Part shown: positions 51,195 through 61,009 of the stretch, one piece after another
Position numbering within the stretch: the stretch's first letter is position 1
How the letters are laid out: every line of letters begins with the position of its first letter
Assembly (NCBI GenBank): GCA_002384935.1
Contig: DGCD01000018.1
Location: 1 to 64,000 of the forward strand
Direction of reading: 5' to 3'
Source of the DNA: Pusillimonas sp. UBA3987
Lineage (GTDB): Bacteria > Pseudomonadota > Gammaproteobacteria > Burkholderiales > Burkholderiaceae_B
Length of the DNA stretch: 64,000 nucleotides
Notes under the pieces: model-generated
The model's input: the letters and a program-made list of their open reading frames with translations, nothing else
Told to the model about the DNA's origin: nothing
Databases searched by the model: none
Made by a program: the position numbers and the translations under genes

Positions 51195-52688
51195 ATGGGT
51201 TTCGGTCAGGGTTTAAGCGGTCTGAATGCCGCGGCACAGGAACTGGACGTGATTGGCAACAACATTGCCAACGCGGGCACGGTGGGTTTCAAGTCATCGT
51301 CGGTTACCTTTTCCGACGTGTACGCAAATTCCCAGGTTGGCCTGGGTGTGAAAGTGGCTGCGGTGAATCAGCGTTTCACTGTTGGAAGCATCAGCAATAC
51401 GGGTAATTCGCTTGATATGGCGATTGACGGGGAAAAAGGGTTGTTCCGCACGGAGGATACGAACGGCAACGTGCTCTATACCCGAAATGGCCAGTTTTTT
51501 GCCGACAAAAATAATTTTATCGTCAATGCGCAGGGCCAGCGGCTCACCGGCTATGGTCTGGTTGGCGACGATGTACAGGCGCTGACGGTGCCGGTTGGAA
51601 ATATCGCGCCCCAGCCAACGGCCGATATTACGACCAGCGCCACGATGGATGCGAATGCGCCGCCTGTTTATGAGGCAGATTCCCCCGAGGTGCTTGGTAG
51701 TGTTTGGATAGATACCGGGGCCGGAGGGACGTACGAAGAATATGAGTATCGCGTTGGGTCCACAGGGCAGATGACCTGGTTCAGCCCACCGGGCAGCGGC
51801 ACGCAAGTCAGTATTCCAGATGGTACTTATTCGGCGGCTGACGATAATGCAGGTACTGATGCAACGCCAATTACCCTGGACACGACAACAGGACAAACCG
51901 TCGTCCCGTCGAATGTATTGGGTGAAAATGCAGATGTGGGGGTTGCTTATGAGGCGCCTATTATCGGTCATCCATTCAGCCTGACTGATCCCGAAAGTTA
52001 TACGCATACGCTGCCGTTAACCGTTTACGACTCGGTCGGTAATTCACACCAAATGATCCAATATTTTGTGAAACGCCCGGGCGGTGGTGGCGACTCACCG
52101 TGGGATGTTTATTATGCGCTCGACGGTAATGTTGTGAATGAGGCGACGCCGCACGAAATTACCTATGACACGGCCGGTCGTTTGAGTACGGGTACGCTTG
52201 CCAATTTAACCATACCCAATCCCGGCGGCGCCAATACGCCTACCGATCCACTGGAACTGACTTTCGATTACACCGGTTCGACGCAGTATGGCGGGGATTT
52301 CGTTTATAACTTTACGCAAGATGGTTTCCCCACCGGTGAGTACGCCGGGTTATCCGTCGATACCGACGGCTCCGTTATCGCCAGCTATACCAATGGCGAG
52401 CTGCGTACGATTGGTTACGTCGCCCTGGCTAATTTCAACAACATGAACGGTCTTAAACCCATGGGGGATAACTCATGGGTGGAGACCGGTGCGTCGGGCC
52501 AACCGATTGTAGGCCGCCCCGGCACGAACGGCCTGGCCACCATCAAAGGGCAGGCGGTGGAAGAGTCGAACGTCGATATGAGCCAGGAACTGGTCAATAT
52601 GATTATTGCCCAACGCTTCTACCAGGCGAATGCCCAAACCATCAAAACGCAGGATCAGATCGTTCAGAATCTGATCTCCATGCGTTAA
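51195..52688 (+). CDS. flgE: Flagellar hook protein FlgE
   Basis: The 497-residue protein has MGFGQGLSGLNAAAQELDVIGNNIANAGTVGFKSS at the start and ESNVDMSQELVNMIIAQRFYQANAQTIKTQDQI at the end. The middle domain (about 120-370) is longer than in E. coli FlgE (402 residues) and forms the outer hook surface. AAAGGAAG precedes the ATG. Confidence 0.95.
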   Translation: MGFGQGLSGLNAAAQELDVIGNNIANAGTVGFKSSSVTFSDVYANSQVGLGVKVAAVNQRFTVGSISNTGNSLDMAIDGEKGLFRTEDTNGNVLYTRNGQFFADKNNFIVNAQGQRLTGYGLVGDDVQALTVPVGNIAPQPTADITTSATMDANAPPVYEADSPEVLGSVWIDTGAGGTYEEYEYRVGSTGQMTWFSPPGSGTQVSIPDGTYSAADDNAGTDATPITLDTTTGQTVVPSNVLGENADVGVAYEAPIIGHPFSLTDPESYTHTLPLTVYDSVGNSHQMIQYFVKRPGGGGDSPWDVYYALDGNVVNEATPHEITYDTAGRLSTGTLANLTIPNPGGANTPTDPLELTFDYTGSTQYGGDFVYNFTQDGFPTGEYAGLSVDTDGSVIASYTNGELRTIGYVALANFNNMNGLKPMGDNSWVETGASGQPIVGRPGTNGLATIKGQAVEESNVDMSQELVNMIIAQRFYQANAQTIKTQDQIVQNLISMR

Positions 52689-52703
52689 TAACAGGATCGC
52701 GTC

Positions 52704-53465
52704 ATGGATCGAGTTGCCTACATTGCGGCGGGTGGCGCCGCGCAGGTACTGGAGCAGCAATCGGTGCTCAGCAACAATATGGCCAACGTCAATACGTCCG
52801 GGTTCCGGGCGCAGTTGGCCAATTTCCGGGCTGTCCCTTTTGAGGCCCAACAGGGTGAGTTGCCGACCCGGGTTGGAACGGTTGCTTCCACGCCGGGTAG
52901 TCGGCTTACGCAAGGCACCATGACAGAAACCGGTCACGCGCTTGACCTGGCCATTACCGGTGAAGGATGGTTCGCTGTTCAAACCCCCGATGGCCAGGAG
53001 GCGTACACGCGGGCAGGCGATTTTGCCGTCAATGCGCAGGGTTTGCTGGTGGGGCAAACTGGTATGCCGGTGCTGAACAATGATGGGCAGCCGATTCAGG
53101 TTCCGGATCGCGGCAGTGTCACGTTTTCCAGCGACGGCTTTATTACGGCTTTGGGCGCAGGCGACAACCCGGCCGATATACAGGTGATTGGCCAGTTGAA
53201 AATGGTTAATCCGCCGGTTGAAAACCTGGAGCGCGGTGACGACGGCCTTTTTCGATTCAATCCCGGCGAAGGCGTGGTGGCGGCACCGGCCGACCCCAAC
53301 GTGCGCATGATCTCCGGCTTTATTGAAAAAAGTAATGTGAGTGCGGCTGAAACCATGGTCGGCATGATTGAAAACGGTCGTATGTTCGAGATGCAAATGA
53401 AAGCGATACAAGACGCCGATCGCAATGCCGAGCGCGCCAATTCAATCTTGTCGTCGAACGGCTAA
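52704..53465 (+). CDS. flgF: Flagellar rod protein FlgF
   Basis: The 253-residue protein has DRVAYIAAGGAAQVLEQQSVLSNNMANVNTSGFRAQ and ALDLAITGEGWFAVQTPDGQEAYTRAGDF, then a C-terminal SAAETMVGMIENGRMFEMQMKAIQ. It is a proximal rod part. It starts 15 bases after flgE. Confidence 0.95.
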   Translation: MDRVAYIAAGGAAQVLEQQSVLSNNMANVNTSGFRAQLANFRAVPFEAQQGELPTRVGTVASTPGSRLTQGTMTETGHALDLAITGEGWFAVQTPDGQEAYTRAGDFAVNAQGLLVGQTGMPVLNNDGQPIQVPDRGSVTFSSDGFITALGAGDNPADIQVIGQLKMVNPPVENLERGDDGLFRFNPGEGVVAAPADPNVRMISGFIEKSNVSAAETMVGMIENGRMFEMQMKAIQDADRNAERANSILSSNG

Positions 53466-53521
53466 GTCAACGACCAACCTAATAGTGAACGCAGCCGGGC
53501 TGCATGACAAAGGAATAGAAA

Positions 53522-54307
53522 ATGATTCGATCACTCTGGATTGCCAAAACAGGTTTGGAATCGCAGCAAACCAATATGGATGTCATTTCCAACAACCTGG
53601 CCAACGTCAACACATCGGGTTTCAAGCGCAGTCGCGCCGTGTTTGAAGATCTGATGTATCAAACAATTCGACAGCCTGGCGCACAGGTGGGGGCTGCCAA
53701 CCAGTTGCCCTCCGGTCTGCAAATTGGTACGGGTGTGCGTACCGTGGCCACCGAACGCATTCATACACAAGGTAATTTGCGCGAAACAGGCAACCCGCTG
53801 GACATTGCGATCCAGGGGCGAGGTTTCGTCCAGGTCGAAATGCCCGACGGTACCTTCGCCTATACGCGCGACGGCAGTCTTCAGGTCGATCAGAACGGGC
53901 AACTGGTTACCGCCGGCGGCTATCCGGTTCAGCCTCCGATCAATATTCCGGACAACGCCCTGAACGTCACCATTGAGCGTGACGGTACGGTGTCGGTAAC
54001 CCAGCCGGGGGCGGTCGGCATCAATGTGGAAGTGGGTCAATTGCAATTGAGCACATTTATCAACCCGACCGGATTGCAGAGTATGGGTGAGAATCTGTAC
54101 GCCGAGACAGACGCGTCCGGGCCGGCCAATTTTGCGCAGCCGGGTCTGGATGGTGCCGGACTTGTTCTGCAGAACTATGTTGAAACGTCGAATGTGAATG
54201 TGGCTGAGGAATTGGTCAACATGATTACCACCCAGCGCAGTTATGAAATGAACAGTAAGGCAATTCAGACATCCGATCAAATGTTGTCACGTTTGACGCA
54301 GCTGTAA
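53522..54307 (+). CDS. flgG: Flagellar distal rod protein FlgG
   Basis: The 261-residue protein has MIRSLWIAKTGLESQQTNMDVISNNLANVNTSGFKRSRAVFEDLMYQTIRQPG and NVNVAEELVNMITTQRSYEMNSKAIQTSDQML, both strongly conserved in FlgG. The length equals the family norm (260). Confidence 0.97.
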   Translation: MIRSLWIAKTGLESQQTNMDVISNNLANVNTSGFKRSRAVFEDLMYQTIRQPGAQVGAANQLPSGLQIGTGVRTVATERIHTQGNLRETGNPLDIAIQGRGFVQVEMPDGTFAYTRDGSLQVDQNGQLVTAGGYPVQPPINIPDNALNVTIERDGTVSVTQPGAVGINVEVGQLQLSTFINPTGLQSMGENLYAETDASGPANFAQPGLDGAGLVLQNYVETSNVNVAEELVNMITTQRSYEMNSKAIQTSDQMLSRLTQL

Positions 54308-54331
54308 TTTTTTGAACGGATTGTGTTGGGA

Positions 54332-55018
54332 ATGAAAAAGCAAGTGCGTTTCTGGATGGTCGGCTTGGCTGCTATGGCATTGCACGGGTGTGCGATGATT
54401 CCGCCCGAGCCGATTGTGACAGGCCCGTTAACGGCACCGCCGCCTCCGATGACAACGGCTGCGCCTGAGGCCAACGGGGCGATCTACCAGCCGACGGCCT
54501 ATGGGAATTATCCTTTGTTCGAGGATCGTCGCCCGCGTAATGTGGGTGATATTGTCACCATCGTCATCCAGGAAAACACCAATGCTGCCAAGCGTGTTTC
54601 AACGGAAAGCAGTCGTTCGGGTAGCGCCGGCCTGGGCATGAATACCGTACCCGACTTTTTCCCGCCAGGCCTGGGGCCGCAGCAGAATTTTGACATGAAT
54701 GGTAATAACGTTGCCGACGGGAGTGGGGCCAGCGAGGCCAACAACACTTTCACCGGCACGTTGACGACAACGGTGGTAGGCGTGTTGCCCAATGGCAATT
54801 TGCAGGTGGCCGGCGATAAGCAGATCGCCATTAATCGGGGTTCGGAGCATATTCGCTTTTCTGGCGTGGTCGATCCCCGTTCTATTACCGGCGACGGTAC
54901 GGTTCCATCGACGCGCGTTGCTGATGCACGCATCGAGTTTCGCAGCAAAGGTCGCATGGATGAAGTCCAAACCATGGGCTGGCTGCAACGGTTTTTCCTG
55001 AATATTTCGCCGTTCTGA
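54332..55018 (+). CDS. flgH: Flagellar L-ring lipoprotein FlgH
   Basis: The 228-residue protein has a lipoprotein signal with the lipobox LHGC at about residue 19, FEDRRPRNVGDIVTIVIQENTNAAK, NTFTGTLTTTVVGVLPNGNLQVAGDKQI and a C-terminal GWLQRFFLNISPF. It forms the outer-membrane ring. The ATG at 54332 gives a proper signal peptide; a TTG three codons earlier is less likely. Confidence 0.95.
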   Translation: MKKQVRFWMVGLAAMALHGCAMIPPEPIVTGPLTAPPPPMTTAAPEANGAIYQPTAYGNYPLFEDRRPRNVGDIVTIVIQENTNAAKRVSTESSRSGSAGLGMNTVPDFFPPGLGPQQNFDMNGNNVADGSGASEANNTFTGTLTTTVVGVLPNGNLQVAGDKQIAINRGSEHIRFSGVVDPRSITGDGTVPSTRVADARIEFRSKGRMDEVQTMGWLQRFFLNISPF

Positions 55019-55023
55019 CAAGG

Positions 55024-56181
55024 ATGACAAAAGTGTTGAATAAACATCGCCGCGCAAAGTCGGGTATTAGCTTGAAGGGCGGATTGGCCTGGCTGCTGCT
55101 CGTGCTTTTGTTTTTTGGCGTGGCGCCCTCCGCCTATGCTGAGCGTATCAAGGATCTGGCGTCTATCCAGGGCGTGCGTGAAAACCAATTGATTGGGTAT
55201 GGTTTGGTGGTCGGGCTCGATGGCAGTGGCGATCAGGTGCGTCAATCTCCTTTCACGCAGCAGAGTCTTACCAATATGTTGTCGCAGTTGGGGGTTACGT
55301 TGCCGCAGGGCACCAACATGCAATTGCGTAATGTGGCGGCGGTCATGGTCACGGGGCGTCTGCCCGCGTTTACCCGTCCCGGGCAAACGATCGACGTCGT
55401 GGTGTCGTCGATGGGGAACGCCAAAAGCCTGCGTGGCGGCACTTTGCTGATGACGCCTTTGAAAGGGTCCAATGGTCAGGTTTATGCGCTTGCCCAAGGC
55501 AATCTTCTGGTAGGTGGGGCGGGCGCTCAGGCAGGGGGTTCCAGCGTACAGATCAATCAACTCAATGGCGGAACGATTCCCGACGGGGCGATTGTAGAGC
55601 GGTCTGTTCCTACTACCTATATTCGCGACGGTTTCATTAACCTGGAAATGAATACAACCGACTTTGGTATTGCGCAGAATGTTTCCGCAGCGTTGAACAA
55701 AAAATTTGGCCCAGGCACGGCCTCGGTGCTTGATGGGCGCTTGGTCCAGTTGCGCGGTCCGCTAGATCCGTCACGACAGGCCGCATTTTTGTCGGATGTT
55801 GAGAACGTGCAGGTGAGCCTGCCGCCGGTTCGTGCCAAAGTCATTATCAACGCGCGTACCGGCTCGGTCGTGATGAATCGCACCGTTACCATCGACGAAG
55901 CGGCTGTCGCGTATGGCAATTTGTCGGTCTCGATTAATCGTCAGGAGCAAGTCAATCAACCGGATACGCCCTTTGCCGGCGGTGAGACCGTGGTTACCGA
56001 GAATACCGAAATCGCATTGAGAACGGACACCGGCACAATCAAGCGCGTACAAACCAGCGCCAATCTGGCGGATGTCGTACAGGCGCTGAATGCGTTAGGC
56101 GCGACCCCGCAGGATTTGTTGTCGATTCTTCAAACACTGAAAAGTGCTGGTGCGTTGCGCGCCGATCTGGAAATTATTTAA
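55024..56181 (+). CDS. flgI: Flagellar P-ring protein FlgI
   Basis: The 385-residue protein has a long-n-region Sec signal (cut after AYA near residue 39) and RIKDLASIQGVRENQLIGYGLVVGLDGSGDQ, the FlgI signature. It forms the periplasmic ring around the rod with FlgA's help. It starts 5 bases after flgH. Confidence 0.96.
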   Translation: MTKVLNKHRRAKSGISLKGGLAWLLLVLLFFGVAPSAYAERIKDLASIQGVRENQLIGYGLVVGLDGSGDQVRQSPFTQQSLTNMLSQLGVTLPQGTNMQLRNVAAVMVTGRLPAFTRPGQTIDVVVSSMGNAKSLRGGTLLMTPLKGSNGQVYALAQGNLLVGGAGAQAGGSSVQINQLNGGTIPDGAIVERSVPTTYIRDGFINLEMNTTDFGIAQNVSAALNKKFGPGTASVLDGRLVQLRGPLDPSRQAAFLSDVENVQVSLPPVRAKVIINARTGSVVMNRTVTIDEAAVAYGNLSVSINRQEQVNQPDTPFAGGETVVTENTEIALRTDTGTIKRVQTSANLADVVQALNALGATPQDLLSILQTLKSAGALRADLEII

Positions 56182-56193
56182 CGGGCGGCATCC

Positions 56194-57222
56194 ATGACTG
56201 CAGCGTCTTATTTCTTACCTCGTCCAGATGCTGGTAGCAGCGCAATGGATTTCAATTACCTGAATCGTTTGGGCTATACCGCCCGAAACTCCAACGGGCA
56301 AGACCCGGCAGCTCAGAAAGAGATCGCCAAGCAGTTTGAAGCGCTTTTCCTGCAGCAGATCCTGAAGCAGGCCAGGGCAGGCGATGTGGGTTTGGAAGGA
56401 TTGCTCGAAAGCGATCAAACGCGTCTGGCGCAAAGCATGGCCGACGAGCAAATGGCCTCCAATCTGGCTGAGGCGGGTACCGGCCTTGCGCAAGCGCTGC
56501 TCGACCAAATGCGAGGGATCAGTGACGTACAAACCGATCCCCGACTTCTTGCTGACCGGGGATTACAATCTTTTTCCATCCAGGGGCCGACTTCCGCGCG
56601 CAAGGAGGTTGCCGACTCCATTTCCGAGTTGCTTGACATGCTGGCCAATTCCCCGGTGGTTGAATCCGGGCGCCGTACCGGTGAGGCATTGTTAACGGCC
56701 ATTCGTGGTGCGCCCGGTCATATCGACCAGTTTGTGGCGAAAATGGGCGATGCTGCTCGTCATGCAGCACAGGAGTCAGGTATTCCGGCCAAGCTGATTT
56801 TGAGTCAAGCCGCGCTTGAGTCGGGTTGGGGACGGCGCGAAATCAAAATGGAAGACGGTTCAAACAGTTACAACCTGTTTGGCATCAAGGCAACTGCCGG
56901 CTGGGATGGCAAGGTTGCAAATATCGTTACTACGGAGTTTGTGGATGGCAAGCCCCAGAAAATGGTACAGGCGTTTCGCGCTTACGACTCTTATGCCGAT
57001 TCGTTCGCGGATTATGCCCGCTTGATCAGTCAGAATGAGCGCTATCAGGCCGTTCTTACGGCGCCCAGCGCAGAGGCTGCGGCTGTGAGCGTACATGAGG
57101 CGGGCTACGCAACCGATCCCAACTACTCCCAGAAGCTGATTTCCATCATGGGTTATCTGGATGACCGCCTGGATTCTTTCATGGTAAGAGGGCCATCCGC
57201 CAATCCTGCCGAGCAGGGGTAA
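56194..57222 (+). CDS. flgJ: Flagellar rod cap and peptidoglycan hydrolase FlgJ
   Basis: The 342-residue protein has an N-terminal rod-scaffold domain (KEIAKQFEALFLQQILKQAR) and a C-terminal glucosaminidase domain with the catalytic glutamate E209 in LILSQAALESGWGRREI and SYNLFGIKA. It opens the wall for the rod. Both domains are complete. Confidence 0.95.
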   Translation: MTAASYFLPRPDAGSSAMDFNYLNRLGYTARNSNGQDPAAQKEIAKQFEALFLQQILKQARAGDVGLEGLLESDQTRLAQSMADEQMASNLAEAGTGLAQALLDQMRGISDVQTDPRLLADRGLQSFSIQGPTSARKEVADSISELLDMLANSPVVESGRRTGEALLTAIRGAPGHIDQFVAKMGDAARHAAQESGIPAKLILSQAALESGWGRREIKMEDGSNSYNLFGIKATAGWDGKVANIVTTEFVDGKPQKMVQAFRAYDSYADSFADYARLISQNERYQAVLTAPSAEAAAVSVHEAGYATDPNYSQKLISIMGYLDDRLDSFMVRGPSANPAEQG

Positions 57223-57246
57223 ATATTCCGTGACGCCTGCCGTAAA

Positions 57247-57273
57247 CCAGTTATGTTCGATTCTTGCCGTTAA
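57247..57273 (+). promoter_or_regulatory. Candidate sigma-28 promoter of flgKL
   Basis: GCCGTTAA at 57266-57273 differs by one base from the sigma-28 -10 sequence GCCGATAA. The -35 region CCAGTTAT 11 bases upstream matches poorly. flgKL have a sigma-28 promoter in enterobacteria, which makes the position sensible. Confidence 0.35.
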
Positions 57274-57288
57274 TTGTTTGGAAACACT

Positions 57289-58929
57289 ATGAACTTATCG
57301 AATTTGGGCCTCTCCGGCATTCAGGCTGCACAAAATCGGCTGCAAACAGCCGGCCACAATATTAATAACGCGGCAACCGAAGGCTATAACCGCCAGTCAG
57401 TGAAGGTTTCCACTGCCGGGGCGCAGGCAACCGGCGCCGGCTATGTGGGCCTGGGGGTTCAGGTTGATACGATTGAACGGGCCTATAACAATTTTCTTTA
57501 TCGGCAATTGGTCGACTCCCAGAGCAAGGGCGCGGAGCTGGGTGCATACGGCACCGAAATTACGCAAGTCAATAACATTATGGCCGACCGCACCGTGGGT
57601 ATCTCGCCTGCACTGCAAAAGTTTTTTGACGGCATCCAGGCTGTTGCGTCTTCACCGGCCGATCCGGCGGCACGCCAGGAACTGTTGGGCCGTGCTTCCA
57701 GCCTGGTAGGGCAACTGAATGATACCAATGCATTTTTGAATGATCAGCGCAGCAATATCAATACCCAGGTTGATACGGTTGTGCGCCAGATCAACAGTTA
57801 CGTGGAACGAGTCCACGACTTGAACAATCGCATCGTTACCGCCAAAGCCGCCGGCTCGGGGCATGCACCGAACGATTTGCTCGACCAGCGAGATCAGACA
57901 GTGGCTGAACTGAGTGAATTGGTCGGCGTGGAAGTCATCGAACAGGGTGACCGCGTTGGCTTGTCCATTGGCCGCGGCCAGGTGTTGCTCAGCTCCGACA
58001 CAATGTACCCCTTGCAGTCCGGTCCGTCGGCAGACGACCCGAGCCGTAGTGTCGTCAGTTACGCGATGCCGGCGGGTAACGGCACTGTCATGACGGAAAT
58101 CGGCGACCAGTATATTCGTGGTGGCAAGTTGGGGGGTTTATTGCAATATCGCTCACAGACGCTTGATGCGGTCCAGAACGATTTGGGTCGTCTTGCTGCC
58201 GGGCTGGCCATGACGGTCAACGCGCAGCATGAGCAGGGGTTTGACCAGGCGGGGCGCCCAGGCGAAGCCTTTTTCACGTTACCCGACCCGTCGGTAAGTG
58301 CGTCGGAAGGAAATCAGGGCAACGGTGAGTTTTCAGCTTCTTTTGTCAACGCCAATGACTTGACTGCAAGCGATTATCAAATCAGCTACAACGGTGCCAG
58401 TTATTCCATTGTTCGCCAGCCTGATGGTTCTTTGATGTACGAGGGCAACTCATTTCCCGTAACTGTCGATGGCATTGAAATGGATTTTTCCGGCACAGCA
58501 ATGGCTGGCGACCGCTGGACAATGACACCCACACGTGATGCCGCCTCCGATATCAAATTGAATATTTCCAATCCGGCCTCTATTGCAGCGGCCGGCACTG
58601 ACGCTGGTGACAGTGACAACGCGAATGCGTTGAAACTGGCGCAGTTGCAAACCGAGAAAGTGCTGGGTAACGGCACCATGAGTCTGAATGAATCATTCTC
58701 GCAAATTGTAAATACCGTTGGGGTGCAGACACAGCAAAACCAAACCGCCCAGAAAGCTCAGGATACGTTAATCCAGCAAAACTTCTCGGCTCAGCAGGCG
58801 TTGTCCGGTGTCAACCTGAATGAAGAGTACGTAAATCTCGAGCGCTATCAAGAGCAGTTTCGTGCTGCCTCAAGGCTGATCGATGTCAGCTCGACGTTGT
58901 TTGATACGTTGCTGGGCTTACGTCAATAA
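57289..58929 (+). CDS. flgK: Hook-filament junction protein FlgK
   Basis: The 546-residue protein has LSNLGLSGIQAAQNRLQTAGHNINNAATEGYNRQSV at the start and SGVNLNEEYVNLERYQEQFRAASRLIDVSSTLFDTLLGL at the end. It is the first junction protein and is a FlgN client. The ATG at 57289 is preferred to a TTG five codons earlier. Confidence 0.96.
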   Translation: MNLSNLGLSGIQAAQNRLQTAGHNINNAATEGYNRQSVKVSTAGAQATGAGYVGLGVQVDTIERAYNNFLYRQLVDSQSKGAELGAYGTEITQVNNIMADRTVGISPALQKFFDGIQAVASSPADPAARQELLGRASSLVGQLNDTNAFLNDQRSNINTQVDTVVRQINSYVERVHDLNNRIVTAKAAGSGHAPNDLLDQRDQTVAELSELVGVEVIEQGDRVGLSIGRGQVLLSSDTMYPLQSGPSADDPSRSVVSYAMPAGNGTVMTEIGDQYIRGGKLGGLLQYRSQTLDAVQNDLGRLAAGLAMTVNAQHEQGFDQAGRPGEAFFTLPDPSVSASEGNQGNGEFSASFVNANDLTASDYQISYNGASYSIVRQPDGSLMYEGNSFPVTVDGIEMDFSGTAMAGDRWTMTPTRDAASDIKLNISNPASIAAAGTDAGDSDNANALKLAQLQTEKVLGNGTMSLNESFSQIVNTVGVQTQQNQTAQKAQDTLIQQNFSAQQALSGVNLNEEYVNLERYQEQFRAASRLIDVSSTLFDTLLGLRQ

Positions 58930-58966
58930 TTTGTATTTGAATATTCTGCTGTGAAGGGGTAACGCG

Positions 58967-60517
58967 ATGCGTATCAGTTCTAACTTGTTTTTCGAGACCG
59001 GCATGCGAACGATTAATTTGCAGCAAGCCGACCTTATGCATCTTTACCAGCAGGTGGGAACCGGGCGTCGCATGATTACGCCGGCCGACGATCCATTGGC
59101 CGCCGCCCAAACAATCAATATTGCTCAGTCGCAGTCGCTGAACGAGCGTTATGCGGACAATCGCGAGGTTGCCAAAACACAGTTGGGCATGCAGGAAAAC
59201 ACGCTTGACTCCGCTTCTACTTTGCTTCAGGGTATCAAAACCCGTTTGGTCGAAGCCGGCAACGGCACTTTGTCGGACGCCGACCGCGGGGTTTTGGCTA
59301 ACGTGTTGCAAAATGCCAAAGACAATTTGCTGGGTTTGGCCAATGCCACCGACGGCAATGGGCAATATCTCTTTTCAGGTTATTCGGGCAGTCGGCCACC
59401 CTTCATCGCCGACTCGTTTGGCGCAGTGAGCTATCAGGGCGATGAAGGGCGTCGCCTGATTCAGATCGATCAAACGCGTCAGTTGGATTCGGCTGATACC
59501 GGGTCGGCTATCTTTACCAAAGCGGCACCCGGCGCGCGGGATTACATTACGCACGCCGCCACAGGTAATGAGGGTACCGCGATTATCGGCAAACCCGTTA
59601 TTGGTGATCCGAAGGGCCAGTATGTGGGTGCAAAGTTCGAACTTTCATTCACTGAGGCAGGCGACGGCTCAATGGAGTACAGCGTTACCGTTCGCGATGC
59701 AGGCGGTTACGTTCTTTCCGGCCCCAGCGTGCCAACGGCTTACGATGAATCAACCGAAACATTGGCATTGCCAGGTGGGGTTCAGGTTGGTTTTTCAGGC
59801 ATGCCTGCCGATGGCGATGCCTTCAATGTTGAACCGGTCTTTGTCACAGATCCTTTTATTTCGGCGCAACAGACGGCAGCCGGGACAGAAGGCACAGCGG
59901 TCTTGGGTAAGCCGGGTATAACGGACCCGGCTGGTGAATACATGGGCAAGCAGGTCGACGTCGCGTTTCAGGATAATGCGGGTACGCTTCAGTATCAGCT
60001 TACCGTTGACGGCACGACGGGTCCCTGGGTTGACTATACTGATCCGGGTCCGGGTGGTGTGTTGGATTTGGGGGGCGGGCTTGAGGTGGCCTTTGAAGGG
60101 GTGCCCAACGACGGTTACGCTTTTTCCGTGGAACCGGTTGAGCCTTCCACCGATTTGAACGTCTTTAATGCGCTTGATGACATTATTGCGTCCCTGAAGA
60201 CTCCCGTCGAGGGTGATCCTGCAGCGAATGCCAACTATCAGAATGTACTTGCTTCAGCGATGCAGCGCCTTGATGTCAATTTCGACCAGGTTCAAACGGT
60301 TATTTCATCGGTAGGAACCCGTTTGAATGAAATTGATGCCATCGATGCCAACAGCGGCGTTCGCGAGTTAAGTTATGCGCAAGATCTTCAGCGTCTTGAA
60401 GAAGTTGACCATTACGAGGCCATCTCACAATTGCAGTTACGTAGTGCCGCGCTTGACGCAGCCCTCATGGCATTCAAAAAGATCCAGGCAACCAGTATGT
60501 TTAATTTACAAGGTTGA
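58967..60517 (+). CDS. flgL: Hook-filament junction protein FlgL with a duplicated central module
   Basis: The 516-residue protein has the FlgL N-terminus MRISSNLFFETGMRTINLQQADLMHLYQQVGTGRRM and the C-terminus VDHYEAISQLQLRSAALDAALMAFKKIQATSMFNL. E. coli FlgL has 317 residues. The extra length is two related modules at residues 200-291 and 306-391. They share GTEGTAV-GKP, DP-G-Y-G, and GL-V-F-G-P-DG-AF-VEPV. They would sit in the exposed outer domain of the junction. Confidence 0.95.
   Translation: MRISSNLFFETGMRTINLQQADLMHLYQQVGTGRRMITPADDPLAAAQTINIAQSQSLNERYADNREVAKTQLGMQENTLDSASTLLQGIKTRLVEAGNGTLSDADRGVLANVLQNAKDNLLGLANATDGNGQYLFSGYSGSRPPFIADSFGAVSYQGDEGRRLIQIDQTRQLDSADTGSAIFTKAAPGARDYITHAATGNEGTAIIGKPVIGDPKGQYVGAKFELSFTEAGDGSMEYSVTVRDAGGYVLSGPSVPTAYDESTETLALPGGVQVGFSGMPADGDAFNVEPVFVTDPFISAQQTAAGTEGTAVLGKPGITDPAGEYMGKQVDVAFQDNAGTLQYQLTVDGTTGPWVDYTDPGPGGVLDLGGGLEVAFEGVPNDGYAFSVEPVEPSTDLNVFNALDDIIASLKTPVEGDPAANANYQNVLASAMQRLDVNFDQVQTVISSVGTRLNEIDAIDANSGVRELSYAQDLQRLEEVDHYEAISQLQLRSAALDAALMAFKKIQATSMFNLQG
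59564..60139 (+). repeat. Two diverged tandem modules inside flgL
   Basis: Module one spans 59564-59839 (92 codons) and module two 59882-60139 (86 codons), with a 14-codon spacer. The protein similarity is clear but the DNA has diverged, so the duplication is old. Confidence 0.75.
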
Positions 60518-60523
60518 TATTAA

Positions 60524-61009
60524 TTGACAAGACTTGGCTTGTGTCGGCGCAGGCACGTTTCGGATCGATTCAAGACTTTTTTGCTGGCCGGCGTTTTCAC
60601 GGTGCTGGCGGGGTGTGCCACCACTGGCCGCTCCTTCAATGAAATGGCCCTCTCTGAGTTTGTGCCGGGACAAACAACCTACAGGCAGGCGGTGCGTCTT
60701 CTGGGGGCGGAACCGATTAATACGTATTCTCAGTTGAATGGCGTCATGCTGGCACAGTGGGAGCATAAAATAACGGTGCTGACCGATGCCGCTTATTATC
60801 GGCGCAATTTAATATTAAGATTCAGCCCCGACGGGCGCTTCGAAGCGGTGGTCGAGAGCAATAACGTGCTGCCATCGCCCAAGTCTGCCAATAACACAAA
60901 GCGATATGCCCAGATGCCGTCTGCTCCCAGCCCTGTGCGCCAGCCGAATCCCGAGTTGGAACAGACCGTGTCGTCGCAGGCGGTAGCCTATCCCTTGAAA
61001 GTCAATTAA
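60524..61009 (+). CDS. Small lipoprotein, BamE/SmpA-like domain
   Basis: The 161-residue protein has a basic n-region, a hydrophobic span and the lipobox LAGC (about residue 30). The following SEFVPGQTTYRQAVRLLGAEPINTYSQLNGVMLAQWEHK has the SmpA/OmlA (BamE-like) turn GxT-x6-LLG-P. The Pro-rich tail from residue 115 is probably disordered. The start is likely TTG 60524, six bases after flgL, or TTG 60539. It is transcribed with flgKL and may be an envelope protein linked to the flagellum. Its TAA stop overlaps that of fliR on the other strand. Confidence 0.7.
   Translation: MTRLGLCRRRHVSDRFKTFLLAGVFTVLAGCATTGRSFNEMALSEFVPGQTTYRQAVRLLGAEPINTYSQLNGVMLAQWEHKITVLTDAAYYRRNLILRFSPDGRFEAVVESNNVLPSPKSANNTKRYAQMPSAPSPVRQPNPELEQTVSSQAVAYPLKVN

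Noticed and set aside
54508..55560. 350-codon minus-strand frame opposite flgH and flgI
   Set aside because: Spans two real genes antisense and shows no domain.
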